Program-made: the position numbers and the translations under genes
Notes under the pieces: model-generated
The model's input: the letters and a program-made list of their open reading frames with translations, nothing else
Told to the model about the DNA's origin: nothing
The model's database searches: none
Part shown: positions 1 through 12,237 of the stretch, piece after piece
Layout of the letters: each line of letters starts with the position of its first letter
Position numbering within the stretch: position 1 is the stretch's first letter
DNA from: Membranipora membranacea
Lineage: Eukaryota; Bryozoa; Gymnolaemata; Cheilostomatida; Membraniporidae
DNA: 64,000 nucleotides
Assembly: GCA_914767715.1 (NCBI GenBank)
Contig: OU612066.1
Location: 20,932,283-20,996,282 of the forward strand
Direction: 5' to 3'

Positions 1-339
1 TTTGAGGCTACGACAACTCTCAGCCCAAAAAAACCCAAGACGGTGACATCGCTAATTAATTGGAAGAATTTATTTTCAATGATTGGCTGTATGCATGGAA
101 TGAAAATAAAGGACATAACAACTAAATTCATAGTTTCATGATGAATCTGAACCTTTGAAGGGATCTGATTAACAGGTTTCATGCTGGATATTTGTCCATT
201 TATGATACCCGACATCACCACTATATTGAGGAGTCAGTACTATTTACTTATGAGAAGCTTTAGGCATATTGTGTTAAATCGGAATTTAGATCTCACAAGA
301 AAAAACTCAAGTTTCTTTGACCTATATGTGGACACTTAC
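1..339. other. intron or flank of acyl-CoA oxidase, no exon found
   Basis: The exon at 340-485 ends in a strong donor (T then GTAAGT). The next C-terminal exon should lie to the left. I found no in-phase segment resembling the oxidase C-terminal domain in these bases, so it is probably beyond the window. Confidence 0.5.
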
Positions 340-3300
340 AGTAGTCTGATTTTGCTGTAGGTCCAACAGTAAATCTTGTAGCAGCGTATCTCATAGCTAT
401 AACTAATGATGCCTTAGCCACACCTTGAGACATAGAAGCTATACATATACATCCTGATAAGAGCTGATCAGCTACTGTCAGGAACCTACAAGGGGGAGAT
501 AACTAAGTAAGTCATCATTTTACAGATTAGCTCAGCTGTCAGCAGAGGGTGTAATATATCAATAATACATCAATAATACAATAATCAATAATATAATATA
601 TAATACATGTAATATAATATAATATATATAACATAATATCAATAATATATCAATAATACAAGGATATCAGAGTAACGCTGTCTCTCTCTCTATCTCAAAC
701 TAAACTACTCTGAGAATTAAGTGTCAGCACAATTTATAGTGTGAGGGATCATCAATAAATTATAACATCGGCAACTGTTTAATGACCGGCAATAATAAAG
801 TATATATTTATATAACATATTGGGATATAATATAACACTATTTTCTGGTTACAGTCGACCTGTGAGTTAATAGTAGTATCTGCTCTTACCTGGCGCGGCC
901 TCCAGCTATAGGAGAAGAGAATACACCATTCTCATCTACATCGGAGAACTTATTGAGCAGATTCTCTCTTGGTACCCGGACATTGTCAAATATGAGTTTA
1001 GCCTTATGTACTCCATTAAGCTGCATCTTTTAACCCATGTCCTCCACCCTAACACCTTAAAATATGAATCATATATAAATAAATGAATTCAATACAAAAA
1101 ATGTATCCTCGGCCTAAAGAGGAACTATACATGAAGGCAAAGTGGTCCCTTAAAGATTTTGTCTCCTATATTTACTATACATCCACCTCATCTTAGAACC
1201 CATATACTTTTACCATACAGCTCGGGATAATTTAAGTAAAGAAACGTTTACATGTTTCCAAACTTCATCTAGATAGAATATATCCATTATCAACATGAAT
1301 AGTGATCCTATAATTGGAGCAAAAGTCAGAGGAGGGGGGGGAGTGACCTACCCGGCATAGTTTTAAGTTGTTCATCTCTGATTCGGACTGCCACACCATG
1401 TATACCATTGCCTTTACCATCTACCATCAATCTATCATAATATGAAACAATAATCATACAGAATGGTGGGAGGGAAGTTATAGAATATACCGTAATATAA
1501 CCATGTTGACAATAATGATACAGACTGGGAGAGAAAATATATACACTGGAATATAAGAAATCAGATAACAGAGTGATGTACTTAATCAATTCTGATCATT
1601 AAAGTTTGGCAAGGTATTTGATGAGGCTCCCCCCCTTTGATAACATCAGAATTAAATCAGCTTCCAACGCAGTATTACAGATATCCAAAAAAGACATGGT
1701 CAACATTAAGGTAAAATATTTGTGGATATCCGTGATCCAATAAAATTATACTATGAACACAATCACTGATAATTTATATACAAACTATCACTGAGGTGTT
1801 CAGTTCACAAAACACGTTGATACCCACCCTGTGGTCTATTAAACTGATGTCACTTGTAACCGCAGATTTAACACGTTTCTGATATATAGACCAGTATATT
1901 ATTCAGAAGTAGAGGTACACACCTGGCGAATACCACACAATGTTTAGCATGTACAGCTTCGTTAATGATCCAGTATTTTTGAGACACAGTGGTAGGACTG
2001 TTTATTATCCACTCTGATGTCTTCTTATCATCTATAGCTGTAGTCTCCATCGCCACTGCATTATTACCTGATTATTAAATAAAGAAGAAGTGGACTCATT
2101 AGAGTTACTCAAGTAGGAGGCAACTCCAAATCTATAGCTTGCCATTGTACATCACTTATCAATAAAAGTCCAGGTGCTGACTCAGGATATGAGGCTTGCT
2201 TGTATATCAAGTGACAAATTTTAGCACAAATTGATACAATCAGCATTACTCAAGTTTGGAATGATTGAAGCTTTGAGGATATAAATGTTTAGAAGCTTGG
2301 TAATGGACTACAGAAAATTACTTGGGTAACTAGTAATTGAGGTTCCGTAACAATTTACAGGATTGGAAAAGTGTTTCATCCATAGAGTAGCAATTTGCAG
2401 CATATGTTATTAAAATCTAGTTTTAGTTTTGCCTACCATATCCTAACTCAGTCAGACCGAAAAAGCCGACATCCTCCAGAGTATCGATTCCCTTGAGGAG
2501 TTTACTTTGATGTCTCTCTGTACCAAGCTTTAACACTGTACTCCTGTTATATTCAGATAAAAAAATGGTTGATTAAAATGGTAAAATCAGATGTCATATC
2601 ACATGCCACGTCCTGAAGTATCGGCATCAAAATACCAGTTGCCTTAGGGGCTAGGCTGCAAAATCTGCGCCCATTTGCTCTCTGTTTGCAGGCAGGTGGG
2701 AGCACACCTGGGGGCCAACCAAACCCCAATAGTCAATAGACTGCAGTGGAATTTGAACCCACGACCTTCAACATTTTCATGCTGAAGGGACGGCACTCTA
2801 ACCAACTGATCTACCTCCTATTAGATAATATGAGTTATTAGTATATGATAATGATACAGAAATGAACTGTGAGGGAGTTAATTGGGTACAGATCATATGA
2901 AGTTGGCAATAATATATAGAAGAAAGGTCACAATGAGATGGTGTGGTATGATATGAGCAAGAGAAGTGAGAAAAACAGATTCTGGTCATGGCATGAAATA
3001 TTCAATGCTTGCTCCTCAATTCATGAGTCGATTAACCCAAGTTTATCTCCCTCATTCAATAACAGGGTTCTGTGATACTAACAGTAGAAGGGCAGTGAAT
3101 CCCATTACAACATTACATGACAAAGGCTGTGCAGTGCTTGTCATGCTGACAACAGAAAGCTAATGTATAAACTGCTTGCTGTGCATTGCTAGTTGTGAAA
3201 GCAAGCGATGAATGAATTTCTCTGTAAGTGAGTTTACTTTGGAATGCATGGTGATAGTAGAACAGTTCTGCTACTTGGCCAGCAAGCAACAAACTCACTA

Positions 3301-4345
3301 ACCTTCTGACATAACAAACACAAAATTTAAACTTTCAGTCGTAAAGCTAAAGGACTTTGATTGTGAATCAAGGAAGCTTGATGTGGTAAACTCATACTAA
3401 AAACTTATACTGATAAATATCAGACTGGGATATAAAGCGCCAAGTCACAGCTATATAACCACTGCTCTGTTGTACCTACCAAATTGATTAAACCGGACAG
3501 TCATCTTTGTAGCCATAGCTGAGTCGACCACAGGTGCCAGCTCGTGAGCAGCGAATATTTTACAAGGATTGTCATTAATGTTGAGTACAGGGATAAATCC
3601 GCCATCACAGATTCTCTGTAGTCTTTGTAAGGCTACCTCCCTCTCCTCTTCTAGTGGAATGTTATATCTACATAATAATATTATCAGTGATATGAAGTAT
3701 CTACATAGTAACATTATATAGTGATGAGATGTATCTGAATCATAAAATTATATAATTATATAGTGATTGAAGAATCTATATAACCTGGAGTTTATATACA
3801 GAATATTAATATTCAAACATAATTTATTTTTTGATCGCATATCCTGGATGAGTATGTATTAGCTAGACACTATTTTAACTGTTTTGAACCTTATTTTAAC
3901 TATTTTGAAGACGACAAATTTCTAAAATTCTTACTAGTGCAAAGACGCTCTTTAACCTCCAATGTAAACTTTACTCCTGCAAATGATCAAATATTATCAA
4001 AGACAGACAATATGTAACTACAGAGTGCAACTAAATCTCTCTGCTGCAGCTCCTAGTCAGAGTTTGAAACCTTTTACCCCTGAAGTCTTACTTTGGAGTG
4101 AAAACAGGATCACGTAAGAATTCTCTCATCTCTTTCCTCATCTCCAGATTATCATGATCGAGAATCTCCATCGTCTTATCCATATTAAAGTGAGGCTTAG
4201 GCCAGTCATCTCTTAGAGCTGAGGGACTGTGGTTATTAGCCATAGAGCTGCTGTACTGTATACTGGTGCTGGCTGCAGGCACCGTTAGGTTAGACATACG
4301 AGCCTGAAGTGCCCAACTCACTGCCTTACCAAAAGCCAACGCCAT
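340..4345 (-). CDS. ACOX: acyl-CoA oxidase, N-terminal two thirds (7 exons, one in-frame stop)
   Basis: Peroxisomal acyl-CoA oxidases carry out the first, FAD-dependent desaturation of fatty-acid beta-oxidation and make H2O2. Exons in transcript order are 4345-4092, 3667-3476, 2543-2437, 2067-1923, 1431-1352, 1055-890 and 485-340. Every junction keeps phase. Family landmarks in order: an N-terminal helix ending RDPVF; the stretch [20 protein letters not shown] then [12 protein letters not shown] (substrate/FAD region); [31 protein letters not shown]; and [13 protein letters not shown]. The start is ATG 4345, the first Met of an open exon. An AG lies just before it, so an upstream exon is possible. 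The C-terminal domain with the catalytic Glu lies beyond the left edge. Codon 268 is TAA (1030-1032) in an exon that reads well on both sides. The family is clear; whether this copy works is not. Confidence 0.88.
1030..1032 (-). other. in-frame TAA in acyl-CoA oxidase exon 6
   Basis: The exon 1055-890 reads VRVEDMG, TAA, KMQLNGV, then [10 protein letters not shown]. The stop takes the place of one family residue between two conserved blocks. It can be avoided only if the exon starts at the AG just before ATG 1026, which would drop the conserved VRVEDMG. A single C-to-T change from CAA would explain it. Confidence 0.8.
2640..2820 (-). repeat. tRNA-derived SINE in acyl-CoA oxidase intron
   Basis: Read on the minus strand, a tRNA-like head has an A box (TAGATCAGTTGGTTAGAGTG, near 2814-2795) and a B box (GGGTTCAAATTCC, near 2760-2748). 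A body containing GGGGTTTGGTTGGCCCCC follows. The same body recurs at 21953-22020 and 39540-40025, so it is an interspersed family and not a working tRNA gene. The anticodon arm is not canonical. Confidence 0.7.
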
Positions 4346-4349
4346 CTAC

Positions 4350-7150
4350 AGGAGATAAAACATGGCTCCGTATAATATAGTTGTTGAATGGTGCAGGAGA
4401 AGACAGAAATCGAAGGACTCCACAAGATTTATCTTTCCACAGGGTACCTAACAGACTGTCACAATATATCAGTTCAGAACCTGAGATTGATTCAAGGATG
4501 ATATAAAAAGGGTAATGAAAGAAATAACTGCAGCCTTAGGTTGGCCTATTGGTTTCGTGACCATTGCCATATAGTAGTGATGGTACAGGCTTGCATCTTA
4601 GTATACCAACGATGATGAGGGCAATTTCTGTCATAGGCCTACTATTCACAGTCCACACCACACCATGGAGTCCCTGTTTACTCATCACCCAAACAAAATC
4701 CGCATAGGCCAACCACGTTGCGAATACATAGCTAGGTTTGAATCTGGTGGGGCCAGGCCAGATATTAGGTGTCCCATTAAAGTGGTCACTTGCCAAACAT
4801 GCGCTCGTTTGGTGAGAAAATAGCGTATGAGAAATAGGTGAGGAGCGGTGAGAAGCGACAAATATATATGCAGGCCTATATATATATTATATATATAGGC
4901 CTAGGCGTACCCACACCAACTGGGCGTCTTTTTTTGGTGAATACGGATGGGTGAAGCGGTTCATTCTTACTTCTTTGCACAACCAATGAGCTCCCTCTCC
5001 TCCAGGAAGAACAAGAGGGAGGTCATATGCACAACAAGCCAATTACATTTTGTCATGTGGTGATCCAGCATCACTACTCATTAATTACTTTCAATTTAAT
5101 GTTTTATATACATCCATACAAGAATCTACTATTTCAGCCATCATATCATATCTTTAATAAGATAGAATGATTGAGATACACTAGCAATTGCTACAATAGA
5201 ATAGATATCAGTCAGTGACATGGGCCCCTGGGACTACATTCAATTCCAGGGGCCCGTGATCAGTGAGTCTCAGACTAACAAATGATCTAATGAACTCCCT
5301 CAATGCTCAAACCGAGCAAAGAGTAGACTCAGAGTTGACCGACTCCTAGCTGCCCAGACCAGGGAGAATTCTCCCTGCTCAGATAGATGTATGTATGTAT
5401 GAGACTCACTGCCACTTCCAGTTGAGTTAGTTATCTCTCAATAGCATGTTAACTTAATGATAGTTTAGTTTCACAGAATGCATTTGAAATATAAATAACT
5501 ATGGTATTACCTTGCTGTAGCAGTCAATAAAAATGTTCCAATCAAGCAAAGAAAACCAGGTATCTAATATCCGACTGACTATTTATTTGCAACCTGTATA
5601 ATTTATTTTCTCTGCTAACAGACTTGTTTTATGAACTGAAGACTTTCTTTCCATAAACACAGACACCGACTCACAAATTGCCAATCATTGATGTCGAAAA
5701 CATATGTCTATTCAGGTATCATTGACCTTATCTCAGAAAAAATCACTAATTTCAGAGTTGTCCTCTTATGATCCAGGCGGGGATAACGCAGCAATAGTTG
5801 ATTAACAACTATTATAATATTATGCAAGCTGGGAGGGCGCAAGCCGCATGTCACGAGGACGAGGTTAGGGTCTTCAGATCATGGACTCAATATACTTCTT
5901 AGACAAGCTAATAGCATTAAATACTGTCACACTTAAATGCAAGATATGACATGATAATTTTGTGCAGGGCATAATAGTTTACTGTATCTCTGTCAATGAA
6001 ATAATGTATATAATCAAGGGACGTCTAGAGTTATATCAGCTCCTCGGTGAGTGTATGTTAAAGACCTTTCCACAAAGATTGAATAAATAATTTGTCTCCT
6101 TAGGCAAAACCTAGATCGAGAACTTTTAAGATAAATTAGGATCATAAGCTTATAATAATGAAAACAAATACAGTACACACATTTACCCTCAGCGGTCAGC
6201 ACTACTATGCAATGCGAAAAACCCCTACTGCAAGTAATAACTATTATTTTTTAGGTAAGCCGGTTCTAAACACCACCATCTTCATTGAGTTCCGCAAAGT
6301 GATCCCTAGGTGTGTCAGAACACAACTAGTGGGCTCAGCTTGGTTTGCTAGTTGTCAGTGTTTACTGCAAAATATTTTGTCATTACATAAGGCAGAATAG
6401 ATCTGCGGCTGCGCTGTACGTAGAACATGCAAACTATGATATGTAATGATGAAGCTAGGTTTTGTGACACATAGATTAATGTTATGCAAATCTTACAGCC
6501 TTTTCTATGGCCAAACTATTTCTGCTGATTCTGGGCTCTTAGAGCATTCTGCGCATGCTCAGCTCTGGGCATGAGCTGATCATCTCTGCAAAATTGAGCC
6601 TCGGAATTCCGAAGCCATCTGATTGGCTACCTGCTCTGGTGACTTACTCCCCCAAAGCGTGCGGATTTGTTATTAATAGTTATCCTCTCTTGTCATTTTT
6701 AGCTGATTTTGATTGACAGTTTATGCAGGGGATATCCCATTTCCCCTTTCCAAAGTTGCAATCAGAACCCAAACTAAACTCATTGTTCTTGCAAATGCGC
6801 AAATTCAAGTCACGCATGATGCATACTTAGCCTTACGACACCTGCTTTGTGGTAATGATAGCCTAGTTTATCAGTGATATACATGCCCAGTCAGATCACG
6901 AGAGTCAGTATGCTCTTACATACATGACAAGTTACCCTATTTGGTAGGGTCACACCAGATATTTGGACTGATTACCCTATGAGACCAGATGACCCTATAA
7001 CCACCCCACATTTGCACCTAAGAGCTTAGTGAAGTTTCATTTGCTTATTTTGCTGTCATGAGGTCTAGTTGTCAACATAATATAACAAATTGTATTAGTT
7101 TAAACATTGATAGATAGTAAAATTCTTTCTAATGCTTGCTAGAATTTGGT
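4350..7150. other. intergenic, gene-poor, with small hairpins
   Basis: I find no supported gene here. Visible structure includes a TA-rich imperfect palindrome near 4865-4905 and a 13-bp GC-rich hairpin at about 5220-5266 (CATGGGCCCCTGG pairing with CCAGGGGCCCGTG). The short open frames show no splice context or family resemblance. Confidence 0.5.
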
Positions 7151-7734
7151 AAACTATAGTTATCTAACAATAAAACAAAAGAAACAGATGTTTCAAGAAC
7201 TTGGGCGGCTGGGGTGTTGCCCCAGGCCGCCGGAGGGAGTATTTTAGGGTCCCCCCAGACCAATCCAGCGCGCTAGGTGATGCACCACCAGATATAGAGC
7301 CCAGCCAACTTGTCATGTATGGGCTCTTAGAGATGATAAATGCAATAACTGACGTCCACATTGCATGTCAATATTAGTTATATTTACTCTTATTTTTATT
7401 ATGCTTACACATTATTTTTTTCTGTAGAGATAATTATCGTAACCTCTATTTATGGAATAATCAGCTTTGACCTATCCGGGTCCCCCCAGACAGCTCAAGA
7501 TTCTCAAGATTCTGCAGCGCACCTGCATGTGTTACTCCATTTAATTGACCGTTTCGAATTGACCGTTGACGAAGGGGTTGTTGCTGCTCATTAATTCAAA
7601 AGTCTTCTCTTGCTGACTAGACACGTTGATTTGTGGCTCAGACTGGGTTCTATACAAATAGCCGTTATTCATACTACTACCCTCATTTTATCTCACACCG
7701 ACCAGCATATATTGCAGGTTTGTGCTTGTGAGCA

Positions 7735-8103
7735 CAGCAGCTGTGCTGTATATGCATATCCGAGCTACGTGTATATATATATATATGTGTGTACGTAAGT
7801 ATATGTATATATATATGTATATACATATCCGAGTACATGCAAACACAGCTGTGCTGTATATGCATATCCGAGCTACGTATATATATATATATATGTACAA
7901 ATGTATGTGTATATGTATATGTATATACATATCCGAGTATATGCATACACAGCTGTGATGTATATGCATACACAGCTGTGATGTATATGCATATCCAAGC
8001 TACGTGTATATATATATATTTGTATATACATATGTGTATATGTATATGTATATACATATCCGAGTATATGCATACACAGCTGTGATGTATATGCATATCC
8101 GAC
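7735..8103. repeat. minisatellite, period about 111-124 bp, AT-rich
   Basis: The phrase CAGCTGTG, then C or A, then TGTATATGCATATCC recurs near 7737, 7848, 7972 and 8077. The copies are separated by (TA)n/(GTATAT)n stretches. Part of the third unit is itself doubled (7951 and 7972). Open frames on both strands here are Tyr/Ile/His-rich low-complexity shadows, not genes. Confidence 0.8.
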
Positions 8104-8806
8104 TGAGTCAAGCAGCAATCACAGTAATAGTTTATCATTTGTCTTATAGAATTCTCTACTAGACTTCTGAACTTGTTTAGCACAAGATAACAAAGATTCT
8201 GTGATGATGGTGTTTTGTGAGGAAATAATATATTGGACGAATGTCCTGAGAAGGAAAGTTGGATTTTCTTACTGTATTTTATATCATCGCACCCGAAAAA
8301 AACTTACACCAGATCTCTTTAATTATTTGTAATTTTTGGTTGGAGTTTTGATTTGTAATTCACAATGGTGAAACTTCTCTACAACAGACTGAAAAATTGA
8401 GATTTTTTATTGCTAGTAGGTGTAAAAAAAAAAATTCATTAATTAGGATTATATATTCAAGCTGCTTACCGAAGAGCCAAATCCGTGTGTGGTCATACAA
8501 TTTGAGTCATCGTTCTTTCAAATCCTCTATCAAACTTTACCAACATAAAATAAAAAGAATTACGCCTTAACCTATAAAACCACTGGCCAAACTTACCCTA
8601 CCGATCACCTACATTTTACACATTTTTTTGTGTGATCACTGTTCACTGCATATAAGTCAAAATTTTAGCATCACGAAGTATGATTTATTTATAAAACTCC
8701 TTGCTGCAGTTATATGAAGTCATATATCTAGTTATTATTACTATCACAATCATAACGAGAGGATAACTTATATAATAATGAACAATAATGATTTCCATTC
8801 GAAATG

Positions 8807-8936
8807 GCCAACAATTGAAGGAGATGCGCCATGACACAACATTTAGCACAATGATGACTGAAGGTTGAGCGCGCAACAATCAAAAAATAGCGACCGACTG
8901 AACAAGCTGTGTTTCTGTTAATCTCTGTCAAAAGCT
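8807..8936 (+). promoter_or_regulatory. conserved upstream block of gene X1 (candidate promoter)
   Basis: This block ends about 70 bases before the X1 start. It is nearly the same upstream of X2 (25971-26100) and X3 (46187-46316). It holds CCATGACACAACATTTAG, then CACAATGATGACTGAA, then AACAAGCTGTGTT. It appears at least as conserved as the coding exons, which suggests shared control. I see no convincing TATA box, and the transcription start is unknown. Confidence 0.5.
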
Positions 8937-9003
8937 ATAAATAAATCTAAGTGATATCTACGGGAACTTTTGTTCACATAACGAATAATATCAACAAAAA
9001 GAA

Positions 9004-12000
9004 ATGTACAGAACTGCCATGTAAGTGTACTCGTTATTCTCATTACTGCTGTTATTGAATTGATAGTAGGCAAGTTTTAATTACTTTTGGAATGGTAATC
9101 AATTATTCATCTTTGGAATATGGCCTAAATTTGTTAGAGCTAGGGGAAAAGCTTGAAATATTCAGATTTCATTCATGAGTGCACTTATTTAAAAACGATA
9201 ATGCCATGATTGTAAAATGCTAAAAAGGGTCCATCAGATTATTACCAAAGATGATGTGTCATCAGCAGCGTTACGCCATCAAAGATGATTCAATCGCTGC
9301 CTTCTGAGAGCGTGAATAAGTAATACAAATAGCATTGATACTACTAGGTGGCTCTATGAGTGAGAGTTAAATCACAAATTATACATTTCAATCATTGTAG
9401 TAGTGAGGTAGTTGGCCTGAGGTTGTGCAGTGATATCGATGATGATCACAAGGGACAGCAGCCGGATGTGAGTGATCATGAGGATGCATTCTCATGCAAA
9501 AGTCAGAAGGGTGAGTCTCAATTAGGGGAACCTGAAATTTGTTGATCTTGAATAACAGTCATTATGATGTTTATATGAAGCTTTGAAGCTGCTGATTTTG
9601 TCATTGAAAAGAATTAAAACATAATGTTCCCAACATGGAAGCAAACTTGGCCCAGGAGAACTGTCCAGTAGTCAGCTATAGAAGAACAGACATGGTTTAG
9701 ATCGCACTCAATTCAAAAGTTCAAACATATATGATAACAAATTCATGTTAGAAACATATCAAAACGTATTTGATTTCAGAATCAGATGCAGGATACGGGT
9801 CTGAGGAGGGAAGTTTCTGGGATGAAGATCAGATGTGTGAATTCTCTGATGGTAAGTACCCTAATCTAAAGGACATAATTGTTATTTGGAAGTTATCTAT
9901 CCACTGCTATGCCACTTTTTGCTACTTGCTAATTTTCAATTTTCAACGCTGAAGCATTTTATGATCATAATTGCAGAACTCAATTGAAGCGAATGAACCA
10001 TGCGTTCATTGCAAGACAGCACTGACATAGATATATAGCTCCTCATTGAGTGATTGCAGAGGGATCCCAGCCTGATAGAAATATCAAGTACAATATGACA
10101 GAACAAGAGTTCAGATTTTTTTTATCTCGATCATTTTCATTGAGATACATCTACCTAAAATGGGGCATCAATAGTGATATAGGATATGTAGCATATTAGT
10201 TCTTACATTCTCTGATTTACAGACATCTTGGACACTGAGTTTCTTTTCTCATGTGATGAAGAGACCACTACAGACACACTATTTACTAAACGGCTCACCG
10301 ACAGCCTCAATCACTTAGTAGAAGATTCTCTTAAAATTAATGTTCAAGTCTCGTCATTGAAGATCCCGACTGATCAAAATATGGTACATGATGTAAGGTG
10401 AGTATTTAATGATGTTCTACTAGTCACTTGTATTCATTTTTTTTCTTCTTTATATCATACTACAGCTGAGACCCAAATTCAGATAGATCAGTGCACTAGC
10501 AAGCTGCATGCAACTGACTGGAACTGTGAAAGCTTTCATCCCCAGCCAATAGGAATATGACAGTTGTCAATAAATAATAAACGATATAAAAAGTTTAAGG
10601 ATTGTCTTTACTTTCACAATAAGAAGACAACTTATAGTTATACCCCTAAAAAATCGCTTTTTCGGGCAAAAGCTTGCATTTTTATCTTTATATCATACTA
10701 ATATTGAACATAGTATGATGTGAGCTGAATTAGTCTAAGTGCTCAGACTCCAAGGCGCAGGGAGTTACTTGCACACGCTATCAAACTCCTCTCCCTCTAG
10801 TCTGATAGCGTGCGCAAGTAACTCCCTGCGCCTTGGAGTCTGAGCACTTAGACTAGAGCTGAATAAGCGTCCAATCAGTGATGTAATTTGGCTGTCTCTG
10901 ATAGGCATACCTCTCCTAACATGTACCCAAATCAAATCTATGCAAAATGCAAAAAGACACGTATGGAAATATGTCCCAAATTGGGAACTGATAACAAATA
11001 GACAACTGATTTGTCTGCTCTTGATCACTATATATAATATGGTTATTTCTGTGCTATTTTCTAGACCTGGAGTATTTGATACATCCATTTGGCAAAGCGT
11101 CGAGAATGATTTGATGAACAGGTCATCTCTGCATGATGAAGGCTTTGATTATCCCGACAATGAATTAGAAACGCCATTGAATCTAAGCCTCCTTGAGTTC
11201 ACCGATGAACTGACGCAGCTAGAAAATCAAGATATGTCACTCTCAACACTATTCTACCAGACCATCTCAAAGGACCATTTCGTGTAAGTTTCAATGAGTA
11301 TTTTGCAAAGCATTCCGCACATTGTCAATGTGCCAATCACTTTCAATCAAACCGCGAGATAATAAAAGGCATCAATGCTGTTTAATAGAAAACACTCATG
11401 ATAATGTTACGGTTGCCTTATCTCATGAGAGAATCCAGGCTATGATACATTTTGTTCCCCTATTTCATATTTACTTCCGAGCTGACCACACAAAATGATC
11501 TTTAGTAAACAGTGATATACCATTTATCCTCATTTTCATCATAATGACTATGAAGCAACCAGCCAATTACTAATGCCTATTGAATAATATATACGTTGAA
11601 AATCTGAAAGGGGAAACATCAGTATTATGAGCTGTCCCCCTACAATAAATGAACACAGTGATTTTTAACTAGTAAACTTCTATTTTACAGAGCTGAAATC
11701 GTATATTCTGAAGATGGGTTGGACAGTAAAGTACAGGAGCAACAGAATGATACCCTTACAGTTCCTCAGGGTGAGTGAGAAACTTTACATATTTAATTAG
11801 AACTGGTAATTTCTGTCACATGGAAGAAGGATAACGAAAATATGTGTCCTTTTGCCAAGCTTTAATCATGAACTCAACAATGACCATTAGATTGGGGCTG
11901 TCAATCTTTGAACCAGAGGTAGTGAAATCGATAAACAAACATACTATAGCAGTGATGGAGGGCAAACTTTAACCTTATTTCAGATTCAGGAGAAACGATT

Positions 12001-12237
12001 TGCGAAACTGATGAGGAAATAAAACTTGAGCCAGCTACATGTGTGCAGCAGGAAAGCTTTCAAATACCGTGTGATACTTCTAGTGATAAATTACGTGTCT
12101 GTGAGAAACGGTCTCAGTCTACTACTAAGATATCGGCTACGCGAGGAGTTCAGCATGGTATAAAGAGAAGAGTTAACAAATGTTTTAAGATTGTCAAGAG
12201 TTTTGTGAGAAACACTCTACGCAGGATTATCTCATAG
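9004..12237 (+). CDS. gene X1: unrecognised acidic protein with cationic C-terminus (7 exons)
   Basis: I do not recognise this family. Exons: 9004-9020, 9431-9510, 9780-9851, 10223-10397, 11065-11283, 11691-11770 and 11984-12237. They total 897 nt and encode 298 aa, with phase kept at every GT-AG junction. The body is acidic and Ser/Thr-rich (SDHEDAFS, GYGSEEGSFWDED, FLFSCDEETTTDT), with Leu/Asn-rich segments such as LNLSLLEFTDELTQLE. The last exon ends in a Lys/Arg-rich segment (GIKRRVNKCFKIVKSFV) that could form an amphipathic helix. I see no signal peptide or membrane segment. The start used by X2 and X3 is lost here (ACATG became ACTTTTG) and an in-frame TAA follows, so MYRTAM at 9004 is the likely start. 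Exon 2 could instead begin at 9401. AATACA at 12483 may serve for polyadenylation. Confidence 0.72.
9251..9312 (+). promoter_or_regulatory. conserved intron-1 element of gene X1
   Basis: This contains TGATGTGTCATCAGC, then GCGTTACGC, then TCGCTGCCTTCTG. The same block lies in intron 1 of X2 (26401-26462) and X3 (about 46615-46678). The arms TGATG and CATCA are inverted around TGT. Strong conservation inside an intron suggests an enhancer-like site; no factor is assigned. Confidence 0.45.
10731..10855. repeat. 53-bp near-perfect inverted repeat (foldback) in X1 intron 4
   Basis: Arms 10731-10783 and 10803-10855 are complementary with one wobble mismatch, around a 19-base loop. A smaller hairpin (ATCATACTA pairing with TAGTATGAT) precedes it near 10691-10719. 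The matching introns of X2 and X3 lack it, so it is probably a small inserted foldback element. Confidence 0.85.

Noticed and set aside
4536-4796. 86-codon minus-strand open frame upstream of the acyl-CoA oxidase start
   Set aside because: It has no splice context in phase with the oxidase, no family resemblance and no paralogue.
7683-8183. 166-codon minus-strand open frame rich in Tyr, Ile and His
   Set aside because: It lies wholly in the AT-rich minisatellite, and overlapping frames on both strands are equally long.
9360-9545. 61-codon continuous frame as a stand-alone gene
   Set aside because: It is exon 2 of X1 read through into flanking intron; the splice donor at 9511 and paralogue alignment define the exon.
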